A stretch of 64,000 nt of DNA from Algoriphagus aquimarinus (lineage in GTDB: Bacteria > Bacteroidota > Bacteroidia > Cytophagales > Cyclobacteriaceae). The notes below the pieces were generated by a model. The model searched no databases, was not told the DNA's origin, and saw only the letters and a program-made list of their open reading frames with translations. This document shows, piece after piece, positions 50,818 to 59,173 of the stretch. Position numbers and translations under genes: made by a program. The stretch is from contig NZ_FOKK01000005.1 in the NCBI RefSeq assembly GCF_900112005.1, positions 163,183 through 227,182 of the forward strand, read 5' to 3'. How positions within the stretch are numbered: the stretch's first letter is position 1; the number at the start of each line of letters is the position of its first letter.

Positions 50818-51990
50818 TCAATTCAATTTCAAGTAACGTATTACCGCTTCATCTCCCTGAAGTGCATGGGCAGGAATTGGGTGAGAAGTATTGAAAACTT
50901 TTAATTCCTCTACTGAAAGTATGGTGACAAAACTTTCGTCATAGCCATCGTTATAAGGCACTTTTCCAGGATTTATATCCAGATAATGCCCGAAGAAATT
51001 ATAGGCTGCTGTTCTCTTGTTGTAGTTATAGTCATGTCTTTCATTGGGCAGATGCACATTGTCGGCCTTACTTTCTGCACCATAAGCGGCATAGACTTTT
51101 TGTATGTAGGGAAATTCAATCCTAGGTGTATTTTTAGTCCAATCCCCTCCATCTGAAATTAGTAACATGGGTCTTGGAGCTGCCAAAGCTGCTATTTCCA
51201 CATTATTGGTTTGATGGTGGGCACTTTTATGGATAGGCATCCCACTTTCACACACGCAGCCTCCAAAAAAGTAGGCTGAGACCATTACAGCTGGAACAGA
51301 AACCGTAATTCTAGGGTCTATTGCAGTAATTAGAATAGTTTGGGTGCCTCCTCCTGAGCCTCCCGTCACACCGATTTGAGTAGTATCTACATCGGCTCTC
51401 GAGGTCAAATAATCAAGGACCCGAATTGAATTATAAGTTTGAAGTGTCAAAGCAATAGGAATGGTATGGCTTGTCTGCTGGGAATCCGCATACCCAAGCA
51501 TATCATAGACAAAAACCACCGCACCCATTCGTGCCAGTGAAGCAGCTCTGTACTGAACTACATCTTGGTAGCGTTTGTCTTTTCCATGGCCATGGGGGAT
51601 GAGGATGGCAGGACTTTTATGGAAAGGCTCGGGATCAAGTGGCCGATAAAGGTTGCCAGTGATGAAAAAGCCGCGAAAGCTCTCGATGGCGATGTTTTCA
51701 ATAATATAGCCATCCATTTCTCTGGTACTGTGGATAATAGGATTGAATTCCGCAGTTCTCTCAGGCATTTGTTCTAATTTCATCCCATCTATAATTCCTT
51801 TTCGTATCACATCGGCCCTAGCTTCCCAATCTTTTTGGCTAGTCCACTCGCTAGCCCATTTTTTCAAGTAGGAATTGGCTTCATCCTCCTCCCAATAGGC
51901 TCCTTGGCACAACATGGGTTCCTGAGCCGATGCAGAAAATGAAAGTAGCAATAAGAAAATTACTTGGCTATAACGTAATAAAGTCTTCAT
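50818..51990 (-). CDS. Exported alpha/beta hydrolase, acetyl xylan esterase-like
   Basis: 390 residues with signal peptide (about 1-22, ending SASAQ). Nucleophile Ser in VTGGSGGGTQT near 208-218, acid in LLISDGGDWTK near 283, and His in LPNERHDYN near 320-328. HGHGKDKRYQ forms the oxyanion region. Similar to acetyl xylan esterases and dienelactone hydrolase-like enzymes of Bacteroidota polysaccharide utilisation. Substrate not known. 39 bases separate it from the YdcF-like gene downstream, possibly an operon. Confidence 0.85.
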   Translation of the reverse strand: MKTLLRYSQVIFLLLLSFSASAQEPMLCQGAYWEEDEANSYLKKWASEWTSQKDWEARADVIRKGIIDGMKLEQMPERTAEFNPIIHSTREMDGYIIENIAIESFRGFFITGNLYRPLDPEPFHKSPAILIPHGHGKDKRYQDVVQYRAASLARMGAVVFVYDMLGYADSQQTSHTIPIALTLQTYNSIRVLDYLTSRADVDTTQIGVTGGSGGGTQTILITAIDPRITVSVPAVMVSAYFFGGCVCESGMPIHKSAHHQTNNVEIAALAAPRPMLLISDGGDWTKNTPRIEFPYIQKVYAAYGAESKADNVHLPNERHDYNYNKRTAAYNFFGHYLDINPGKVPYNDGYDESFVTILSVEELKVFNTSHPIPAHALQGDEAVIRYLKLN

Positions 51991-52088
51991 GGGGAATTTG
52001 GTTTGTTAGGAATACTCAGGAGAATTCAACAGGATCAATTACAATTGCTTGATAGCTAGTATAGTAAATTTCTGCTTTTGAAGCATTA

Positions 52089-52140
52089 TAATTTTGTATT
52101 AGACTATCCGAACCCTCGTCTATTCCGATATTTTATCGGA
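52089..52140 (+). promoter_or_regulatory. -7-like box and hairpin ahead of the FAD/Fe-S gene
   Basis: TAATTTTG at 52089-52096 (exact TAnnTTTG match, no clear upstream box), then hairpin TCCGATA/TATCGGA (52124-52130 and 52134-52140, loop TTT). The hairpin would lie in the leader, about 130 bases before the ATG. Confidence 0.35.
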
Positions 52141-52268
52141 CAAGTGGATAGGGAGTTTTGGCTTAAAAATCTTTACTGTTTATGCCTGGCAGTGGAGGTT
52201 CTTTGTAAAAGCTGTTGAAAGCTTCAAAAATCCCATGAATCATTTGAGTAGAAAAGCTATTTTTGAGC

Positions 52269-55217
52269 ATGAGTTCAAACTTACCTAACCTATTGCCTTT
52301 GCTTCAAGAACTTTCCACTCAACTGGAAGGAACTTTGCAACTGGATGCGCTTACCAAAACACTTTATGCCACTGATGCTTCCGTTTATAGGGAGATTCCT
52401 TTGGCAGTTGCTTTTCCAAAAAGCGAGGCAGATATCCAGAAACTGATACTTTTTGCCTCTAAAAATGGCACTTCACTGATACCAAGAACTGCGGGTACCT
52501 CACTTTCGGGTCAGTGCGTAGGTAATGGGATTGTGGTGGATGTGTCCAAACATTTTACCAAAATACTGGAATTGAATGTAGCCGAGCGCTGGGTTCGAGT
52601 GCAGCCAGGAGTGGTGCGTGATGAGCTTAATCGCTACTTGAAACCTCATGGACTTTTCTTTAGTCCTATTACTTCCACTGCCAACCGTGCGATGATTGGT
52701 GGTATGGTGGGGAATAATTCATCTGGTACCACCTCGATTGTCTATGGAGTAACGCGTGATAAAGTCATTTCTCTTGATACTATTTTGAGCGATGGGAATC
52801 TCGTGAAATTCGAAGATCTTTCAAAAGATGAGTTTGAGCAGAAGACCAAGCTTCAATCACTTGAAGGTGATATTTATAGAAAAGTAGCTGAGGAGTTAGG
52901 AGACGAAGAAGCTCGGCAAGAGATTCATGCTCAATTTCCAAAGAAGTCTATTCACCGTAGAAATACGGGTTATGCTGTAGATGAATTGCTGAAGGCAGAT
53001 GTGTTTGATGGAGATGAAAAATTCAATTTCTGTAAGCTTTTGAGTGGTTCCGAGGGAACTTTGGCTTTCACTACTGAAATAAAAATCAGTCTCGATCCAC
53101 TTCCTGAACCTATTGAAATCGTAGTTGCTGCGCATTTCGAGACGATTCATCAAAGTATGGTTTCTGCCCAGACGGCTATGAAGCATCCAGCAACTGCGGT
53201 GGAGTTGATGGATAAAATCATTTTGGATTGTACTAAAGAAAGCATTGAATACAGTAAAAATCGCTACTTCGTAGAAGGTGATCCTGAGGCGATTTTGATG
53301 GTGGAGTTTCGCGGTCAAACGCTGGAGGAAGCCATGGCTAAAGGCAAGGCTCTGGTGGATGACTTGATAGCTACAGGACTTGGCTATGCGTATCCTATCA
53401 TTGAACCAGCGATGGTGTCCACTGCTTGGGCACTTCGTTCTGCGGGATTGGGCCTGTTGGCAAATATACCTGGTGACGCGAAGGCTGTGGCATGTATTGA
53501 AGATACCGCTGTGGATATCGAAGATCTCGCCAACTACATTGATGAAGTAGATGAAATGATGGCCGGTTTCAAGCAGAAACCTGTTCATTATGCTCACGCT
53601 GGTGCTGGAGAGATACATTTGCGACCGATTTTGGATTTGAAAAAATCTGAGGATGTGGAGGAGTTCTATCAGATTTCTAAAGCTTCCGCCGAATTGGTGA
53701 AAAAGTATCAGGGTTCATTAAGTGGGGAACATGGAGATGGTCGGGTACGTGCTGCATTCATTCCGCTGATGGTTGGGGAAAAGAATTATCAGCTTTTCCG
53801 CAGGATCAAATTCTCTTGGGATCCCCAGAATATTTTCAATCCAGGCAAGATCGTGGATGCCGCTCCGATGAATAAATTTCTGCGCTATGAGCCAGATATG
53901 GAGACTCCAACTCATGATACGTTAATGGATTTCTCCAATGTGGGCGGGATTCTTCGTTTGGCTGAAAAGTGTAATGGATCAGGTGACTGTCGCAAACTTC
54001 CAGGTTCTGGAGGCACAATGTGCCCGAGCTACATGGCTACTCGAAATGAAAAGGATACTACTCGTGGTCGCGCCAATACGCTTCGCGAGTTTCTCACGAT
54101 GGATAATAAGGAAAATGCTTTCAACCATCCTGAAATCAAGGAAGCGATGGATTTGTGTCTTTCCTGCAAAGGCTGTACAGCCGAGTGCCCTTCTAATGTG
54201 GACATGTCCAGCATGAAAGCTGAATTCCTCTATCAATATCAAAAGGCGAATGGAATTCCGCTTCGTTCCAGAGCTTTTGCTTACATCAATGAGTTGAATG
54301 AGCTGGGTTCAAAAACTGGTGGTCTGGCTAATTTCATGCTGAGCAATAGTCTGACTGGCGGAATGGTGAAGTCTATTTTGGGCGTAGCCCCAAAAAGAAA
54401 TCTACCTGAGATCAGTAAAGTCAGCTTGCGTAAATGGTATAAAAAGAATTACGATGCGCTTCCAGCTGCAGCAAAGCAGATTAAATCTATTTACTTTTTT
54501 GTGGATGAATTCACCAATCATAATGATACTGAGATTGGTATTAAGGCGATTTCGCTGCTTAAAAAACTAGGCTACGATGTGAAAATCGTGGATCATGAAG
54601 AAAGTGGTCGTTCTGCACTTTCCAAAGGTTTATTACCAAAGGCGAAGAAACATGCTGAGGCGAATGTGGCCATTTTCTCAAAAATCATTGATGGAAATAC
54701 GCCGCTGATCGGTTTAGAGCCTTCGGCTATTTTGAGTTTCCGGGATGAATATCCTCGAATTGTTAAGAAAGAATTGACGGAAGCAGCAAAGAAATTGAAA
54801 TTTCATGTGAAGCTAATAGATGAGTTTTTGGCTCAGGAAATTGCCGCAGGAAACATCAAAGCTGATTCTTTTACTACCAATAGTAAGAAGATTAAACTTC
54901 ACGGACATTGCCATCAGAAGGCACTTTCTTCCATGACTTGGACGCAGAAATTACTGTCTCTGCCTACAAATTACTCCGTAGAAACTATTCCAAGTGGATG
55001 CTGTGGAATGGCAGGAAGTTTTGGTTATGAAGCTGAGCATTATGAAGTTTCTCAGCAAGTGGGAGAGTTGGTGTTATTTCCAGCTGTAAGAAATGCTGAT
55101 TCTGAAACTGTCATCGCTGCGCCGGGCACCTCTTGCAGGCATCAGATTGCGGACGGAACAGGCCGAAAAGCTAAGCATCCTGTGGAGATATTGTGGGAGG
55201 CGCTTAATGAGGTATAA
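52269..55217 (+). CDS. FAD-linked oxidase with iron-sulfur and CCG domains (D-2-hydroxyacid dehydrogenase type)
   Basis: 982 residues from the ATG at 52269; a TTG two codons earlier is open. Domains: PP-loop FAD-binding (about 40-190, with GTSLSGQCVGNGIVVD), FAD-oxidase C-terminal (about 230-530), two cysteine clusters for 4Fe-4S centres (CNGSGDC ... GGTMCPS near 560-580 and CLSCKGCTAECPS near 625-640), and a CCG-like C-terminal part (GHCHQKAL, PSGCCGMAGSFGYE). Fusion of GlcD- and GlpC-like parts is known for D-lactate and D-2-hydroxyglutarate dehydrogenases of bacteria; the acceptor is probably quinone. Substrate uncertain. Confidence 0.93.
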   Translation: MSSNLPNLLPLLQELSTQLEGTLQLDALTKTLYATDASVYREIPLAVAFPKSEADIQKLILFASKNGTSLIPRTAGTSLSGQCVGNGIVVDVSKHFTKILELNVAERWVRVQPGVVRDELNRYLKPHGLFFSPITSTANRAMIGGMVGNNSSGTTSIVYGVTRDKVISLDTILSDGNLVKFEDLSKDEFEQKTKLQSLEGDIYRKVAEELGDEEARQEIHAQFPKKSIHRRNTGYAVDELLKADVFDGDEKFNFCKLLSGSEGTLAFTTEIKISLDPLPEPIEIVVAAHFETIHQSMVSAQTAMKHPATAVELMDKIILDCTKESIEYSKNRYFVEGDPEAILMVEFRGQTLEEAMAKGKALVDDLIATGLGYAYPIIEPAMVSTAWALRSAGLGLLANIPGDAKAVACIEDTAVDIEDLANYIDEVDEMMAGFKQKPVHYAHAGAGEIHLRPILDLKKSEDVEEFYQISKASAELVKKYQGSLSGEHGDGRVRAAFIPLMVGEKNYQLFRRIKFSWDPQNIFNPGKIVDAAPMNKFLRYEPDMETPTHDTLMDFSNVGGILRLAEKCNGSGDCRKLPGSGGTMCPSYMATRNEKDTTRGRANTLREFLTMDNKENAFNHPEIKEAMDLCLSCKGCTAECPSNVDMSSMKAEFLYQYQKANGIPLRSRAFAYINELNELGSKTGGLANFMLSNSLTGGMVKSILGVAPKRNLPEISKVSLRKWYKKNYDALPAAAKQIKSIYFFVDEFTNHNDTEIGIKAISLLKKLGYDVKIVDHEESGRSALSKGLLPKAKKHAEANVAIFSKIIDGNTPLIGLEPSAILSFRDEYPRIVKKELTEAAKKLKFHVKLIDEFLAQEIAAGNIKADSFTTNSKKIKLHGHCHQKALSSMTWTQKLLSLPTNYSVETIPSGCCGMAGSFGYEAEHYEVSQQVGELVLFPAVRNADSETVIAAPGTSCRHQIADGTGRKAKHPVEILWEALNEV

Positions 55218-55231
55218 AATTAAGTTTACAG

Positions 55232-55264
55232 AAAAAAAAAGGCTGGATATAAAATCCAGCCTTT
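55232..55264 (-). terminator. Terminator for the ferritin-like gene pair (minus strand)
   Basis: GGCTGGAT (55241-55248) pairs with ATCCAGCC (55254-55261), extended by AAA/TTT. On the minus strand nine T (complement of 55232-55240) follow. On the plus strand the T-run is only three, so it is mainly one-way. Confidence 0.9.
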
Positions 55265-55283
55265 AGTGTTTATAAAAGTTTGT

Positions 55284-56090
55284 CTAAGCTACCACTATGA
55301 ATAATCCAGCTATAGTCAATACTTCTTCCGTGGTTAATGGCTCATCAAATCCTTCTGTAATCCCATCTGCCCCGATTGTGGTGACGGTGGTTACATTTAC
55401 TCCTCCTTGGATTAAATTATCTTCACCATTATAGACTGCTTGAGTTACTTCAGGCATACCTTCTCCTCTTTCCGCTTGAGTAATCCATCCTTTCAACCCT
55501 CTCAACCTTCTAACTTCAGATGCATGTCTAGCTTCCACCGAATGGATCTGTAGAGCAGCTGTGAGAGCAGAGTTTTCTGCGATCAAATTCCCAGCCTGCC
55601 CCTTGTAGGCACGTACCCCAGTGTCTTCAAAAGCCTGTGCTAAAATTAGAAATTGTTCGTAGTCTGAGAATGGCGTAAAGTTACCTCCAGCTGTAAAATC
55701 AAAGGTTGGTTTTTCTACAGGTGTTCCACCATAACTCATTATTGCTGACTTCAAAAAGGCAACATGATCTACCTCATGTTTTTCGATTGTTTGGAAAATA
55801 GCCATGTCTTTGCCAGGAGGAATCAGTCCAGGAGAATTGATTCCTGTTGTATAAAATTCACCTTCTAGGTATTCCAAAGTGAGCGCAAAGTTGAGCACAT
55901 TGAGCACAGTAGGAATATGTGCAGCAGAAGCTTTTTGAGTGCTTCCAACGACCAGACCAACAGGAATAGCTGCAAATGCGATGTTTTTCCCAAAACTAGC
56001 CAGTTTTCTAAAAGCTTCACGTCTTGAGGTAAACGTATCAAGCTCATCTGTCTTGATATCATATTTATTGAGGACTTCTAATATTTTCAT
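55284..56090 (-). CDS. Exported ferritin-like domain protein 1
   Basis: 268 residues. SRREAFRKLASFG near 22-34 with a hydrophobic segment (about 38-52) and KASAA resembles a Tat-type signal, although the +1 arrangement is unusual. The four-helix ferritin-like domain (about 58-210) carries metal-ligand motifs TLEYLEGEFY, EKHEVDHVAFL and SVEARHASE. Family: Ferritin_2/DUF4439-like dimetal proteins with unknown activity. Its ATG is 17 bases after the stop of the second ferritin-like gene, so they are likely one transcript. Confidence 0.85.
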   Translation of the reverse strand: MKILEVLNKYDIKTDELDTFTSRREAFRKLASFGKNIAFAAIPVGLVVGSTQKASAAHIPTVLNVLNFALTLEYLEGEFYTTGINSPGLIPPGKDMAIFQTIEKHEVDHVAFLKSAIMSYGGTPVEKPTFDFTAGGNFTPFSDYEQFLILAQAFEDTGVRAYKGQAGNLIAENSALTAALQIHSVEARHASEVRRLRGLKGWITQAERGEGMPEVTQAVYNGEDNLIQGGVNVTTVTTIGADGITEGFDEPLTTEEVLTIAGLFIVVA

Positions 56091-56107
56091 GTTGTGACTT
56101 TTTAAGG

Positions 56108-56842
56108 TTAGGAAGTAGGAAGTTGATTTGCGATGATTTTGTTAGTAATAAATGGTGCAGCAGCTTCCAATACCATACTAGGAGAAAAAGCCCTGTCCAA
56201 ACCATTTGAATCAATTATATCATCTCCGGCAAAAGAAGTGAAGTCATTGTCAAAAATACTTCTAATTGCCGCTGCATGACGTGCTTCAACAGAGACGATT
56301 TTCCCTGCAATTAATAGGTAATCAGCACTTTCTAGAAGTTGTCCTGCGCCATTATAGGCTGCCACTCCTAGGTCTTCAAATGTTTTTGCAGTAGCCAAAA
56401 CACTTGACCTGTCGTTAAAATCAACACTGCTGAAATCGAAGGTAAGGTCGATAATGGCATTTTTTCCTAAGGCAGCTTTTAGAAAATCTCTGTGCGCAAC
56501 TTCATGATTTTTGATGTCTTCCATCATTACCATTTCCGAATCGCTAATTCCAGCGTACATATTGGCCACCACTTGTAAGTAAAAAGCTGCCTCCAATTGC
56601 TCTAATGCGTATGCATAATTCAGAATACCAATATCTCCCTTTCCCAGAGGGACTGCTTGCATTACTGGCCCTTTAGGAGATTGTCTTTGATTTGGAAGTG
56701 CTTCGAATACTTCCTGACAGCCTGATAGTAAAATCCCCGTAGTAGCGATGCTTACTCCGGTGAATTTGAGGAAACTTCTGCGATTGCCTTTGTTTTGGCT
56801 TAATACAGAAGTTGACTCGTCTGTTAAAGTTTGTTTGGACAT
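56108..56842 (-). CDS. Exported ferritin-like domain protein 2 (Tat lipoprotein)
   Basis: 244 residues. The signal NRRSFLKFTGVS (20-31) is a clear Tat motif and is followed by LLSGC with Cys42 as lipobox, so a Tat-exported lipoprotein is predicted. Helical dimetal domain about 75-215: ALEQLEAAFY, NHEVAHRDFLKA and SVEARHAAAIR, paralogous to the next gene. First gene of the pair. Function unknown; Tat export suggests that the metal cofactor is loaded before export. Confidence 0.85.
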   Translation of the reverse strand: MSKQTLTDESTSVLSQNKGNRRSFLKFTGVSIATTGILLSGCQEVFEALPNQRQSPKGPVMQAVPLGKGDIGILNYAYALEQLEAAFYLQVVANMYAGISDSEMVMMEDIKNHEVAHRDFLKAALGKNAIIDLTFDFSSVDFNDRSSVLATAKTFEDLGVAAYNGAGQLLESADYLLIAGKIVSVEARHAAAIRSIFDNDFTSFAGDDIIDSNGLDRAFSPSMVLEAAAPFITNKIIANQLPTS

Positions 56843-57331
56843 GATGATTGTTTTAAATGGTTAAAATTGTTTGAACAATCAGAGCACCTCAACTCAGCTA
56901 ATAAACTGGTAGTATTTAATCCAAGAAAGAATAAAATATATACTAAACTACTCTGATTGCTACCTGAAAAGATTAAAAAAACAGTACCATTTAAAGCCAA
57001 TAAGTGTTTTTCACGAATTTCATTTTTATTATAAAATGACTTTTAAGGCTTTTAAACACGTCTTTTTTATATACGAAGTAGATGTTGTGGTTGGATTGAG
57101 CAGTGTAAATAAAAAAATCCCTTTTAAGCGATGAACTTAAAAGGGATTAAAATGACTTAGTTGAAAAGAGTGAAAGTATTCTTCACTTGTTTTCATAAAT
57201 ATGGAAGAGACAGAGCTGAATAATAGGAGTTCATCTAACTATAAACTTTTCCTGATGTGTACTAATTATAGATTTAGATCTTGTGTGGTTAGTAGTATGC
57301 TATTCATCATTAATTTTTTCCAATCTAATGG
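56843..57331. other. 489-base intergenic region upstream of the ferritin-like pair
   Basis: No gene supported. Contains ATTGTT-TG-AACAAT (56866-56879) near the ferritin start, and the strong minus-strand terminator at 57111-57148 described separately. A short plus-strand frame (57201-57395) overlaps hutG and is not convincing. Confidence 0.5.
57111..57148 (-). terminator. Terminator on the minus strand, probably of hutG
   Basis: AATCCCTTTTAAG (57116-57128) and CTTAAAAGGGATT (57136-57148), 13 perfect pairs, 7-base loop; on the minus strand a run of seven T follows. It lies 184 bases past the hutG stop, the nearest minus-strand gene. Confidence 0.85.
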
Positions 57332-58288
57332 TTATCTCAATACCTTCCTTGCGACATATTCAGCACATCTTGCTGCTAATCTAGCGGTTGCCTGATCGTG
57401 GTCGAAAGCGGGATTGAGCTCTACGACATCCATGGAGATAAGCTTTTTACTGGAAGAAAGTAGTTCGAATACTTTAAACGCAAACTCAGGTCTGAATCCC
57501 ATCGGTGATGGTGCTGATACGCCTGGGGCAAATGCTGAGGAAAAACCATCCATATCTATGCTTAGGTAGATTTTGTCAACTGAGTCTAAGAACCATAGAA
57601 TTTTCTCTTGAATTACTTCCCAGTTATTCAGTCTAAAATCTTCCATAACCATCCATTTTGCCCCTACTTTATCTGCGGTTTCAAAAAGTGATTTTGGATT
57701 TACAGAACGCTGAACTCCTAAGCATAGGTATTTGAAAGCGTCCTGATTTTCCTGAGCCAGTTGAAGAAATGGAGAGCCAGAGTGTCCTTTTCCATCTATA
57801 GTCGGCCGTAAATCAAAATGCGCATCCATATTAATGATGCCTAGAGTCTGATTTTTGGAGGCTAGATGCTTGTAGACTCCCCGTCCATGTGCCAAAGCCA
57901 AGTCATGCCCCCCACCCAACAGGATAGGGAAATGCTTCGTCTCCAGTAGATTGAAAACCGTGTCAGTTATTAGTTCGTGGCTTGATTCTAAATCTGAGTT
58001 TTCTGTATAAACATCCCCATAATCGAAGATTCTGCTTGTTTCAGGCAAGTGGAATGCCAAGCTTCCAAGACTTTTTCTTATTGCATTTGGCCCTTCTGCA
58101 GTGCCCAATCTTCCCTGATTTCTTTTGACACCCTCTTCGCCTGCATATCCTAAGATTCCAACCTTCGGATACTCTTGAGTTTCATCCACTTTGAGGTCTT
58201 TTATTGAGATAGCAGCCTGGTGCCAATATTCGATTGTTTCAGATTTCCTGCCTGACCAAAGTGATGGATTCGGGTTTTGATGGAGCAT
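57332..58288 (-). CDS. hutG: Formimidoylglutamase, arginase family
   Basis: 318 residues. The binuclear manganese-site motifs are present: GGGHDLALAHG near 122-132, NMDAHFDLRP near 149-158 and SIDMDGFSSAF near 243-253. The arginase fold with neighbouring hutU/hutI/hutH supports N-formimidoyl-L-glutamate hydrolysis to glutamate and formamide, the last step of histidine use; agmatinase-type activity is less likely. Separated from hutU by the interrupted Uma2 gene on the opposite strand. Confidence 0.88.
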   Translation of the reverse strand: MLHQNPNPSLWSGRKSETIEYWHQAAISIKDLKVDETQEYPKVGILGYAGEEGVKRNQGRLGTAEGPNAIRKSLGSLAFHLPETSRIFDYGDVYTENSDLESSHELITDTVFNLLETKHFPILLGGGHDLALAHGRGVYKHLASKNQTLGIINMDAHFDLRPTIDGKGHSGSPFLQLAQENQDAFKYLCLGVQRSVNPKSLFETADKVGAKWMVMEDFRLNNWEVIQEKILWFLDSVDKIYLSIDMDGFSSAFAPGVSAPSPMGFRPEFAFKVFELLSSSKKLISMDVVELNPAFDHDQATARLAARCAEYVARKVLR

Positions 58289-58498
58289 ATTGAGTTTTGA
58301 ATTATTTTGTACTAACTTAAAAATTACACTTTGATATTCTAAATATCAGAAACAATGTATTCGGTTTTTAGGTAAAATTCAACAATTGAAGTGTGAACAA
58401 ATTTGCTGGCAATGAAATCCAGTATGATGAAGTATGCTATAAATTGGGAGCAGTAATGCGAGATTCCATGTGGCCTATAAAAATCAAATTATATAAAC

Positions 58499-59122
58499 AT
58501 GAAAGAATATAGGATTCCCCAGAAAGAAAATATTGACTTGGATGCGTTCAACGAACCTGATGGTCACTCTAAAAGCTATACTTATGCGGATTATCTCAAG
58601 TGGGATTTTGAGGAAATTGTAGAATTAATCAAAGGATAAATATTTGCTAAAGCTGCTGCTCCTAATCGCCGACACCAAGAGGTATCTGGGGATTTGTTTT
58701 TCGAAATCTTCAGTTTCCTGAAAAAACATCCCTGCAAAGTCTATTCAGCTCCTTTTGATGTAAGGTTTTCAAGAGATCCAGCTTATTCAAAAATAGACTC
58801 CGTAGTTCAGCCAGATATTTCTGTGATTTGCGATCTCTCAAAATTGGACGATAAAGGGTGCTTTGGTGCGCCAGACTTGGTGGTAGAGGTGCTTTCCCCA
58901 GGAAATAGCCGGGTGGAACTACAAAATAAATATGAGCTATATGAAGAATTTGGAGTGAGAGAATATTGGATAGTTCATCCAACAGATTGCACCGTTTTGA
59001 TTTACACCTTGGTTGAAGGGAAATTCGTTCCTTCTAGACTTTTTACCTCTGGAGATGTGATTACGTCCACTGTTCTTCCAGGTTTTGTGCTTGATTTGGA
59101 GGGAGTTTTTTCGCAGGATTGA
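58499..59122 (+). pseudogene. Uma2-family endonuclease gene interrupted by one in-frame stop
   Basis: From ATG 58499 the frame reads MKEYRIPQKENIDLDAF..., including WDFEEIVELIKG, then TAA at 58637-58639, then continues in the same frame as IFAKAAAPNRRHQ and the full nuclease core to TGA 59120-59122. WxxEEIvELIxGxIxxxaaP is the usual Uma2 N-terminal signature, so the stop replaces one residue between the Gly and the Ile. The later part keeps VQPDISVICD, APDLVVEVLSPG and YELYEEFGVREYWIV, i.e. the PD-(D/E)xK-like site. No frameshift is needed. Recent loss, a sequencing error or recoding are the options. A shorter frame from 58694 would lack the conserved N-terminus. Confidence 0.75.
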
Positions 59123-59130
59123 TTGAGTTC

Positions 59131-59173
59131 CCAGTTTTTCCATAGATTGAAATTTTGGAAAAACTGGTTTTTT
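59131..59173 (+). terminator. Terminator after the interrupted Uma2 gene
   Basis: CCAGTTTTTCCA (59131-59142) pairs perfectly with TGGAAAAACTGG (59156-59167), 13-base loop, six T. It overlaps the end of convergent hutU. Confidence 0.9.

Noticed and set aside
57201..57395. 64-codon plus-strand frame
   Set aside because: Overlaps the end of hutG, has no recognisable features and no promoter.
58694..59122. Intact short Uma2 gene starting at 58694
   Set aside because: The same frame reads through from 58499 with the conserved N-terminal signature upstream of the stop, so the shorter frame is the tail of an interrupted gene.
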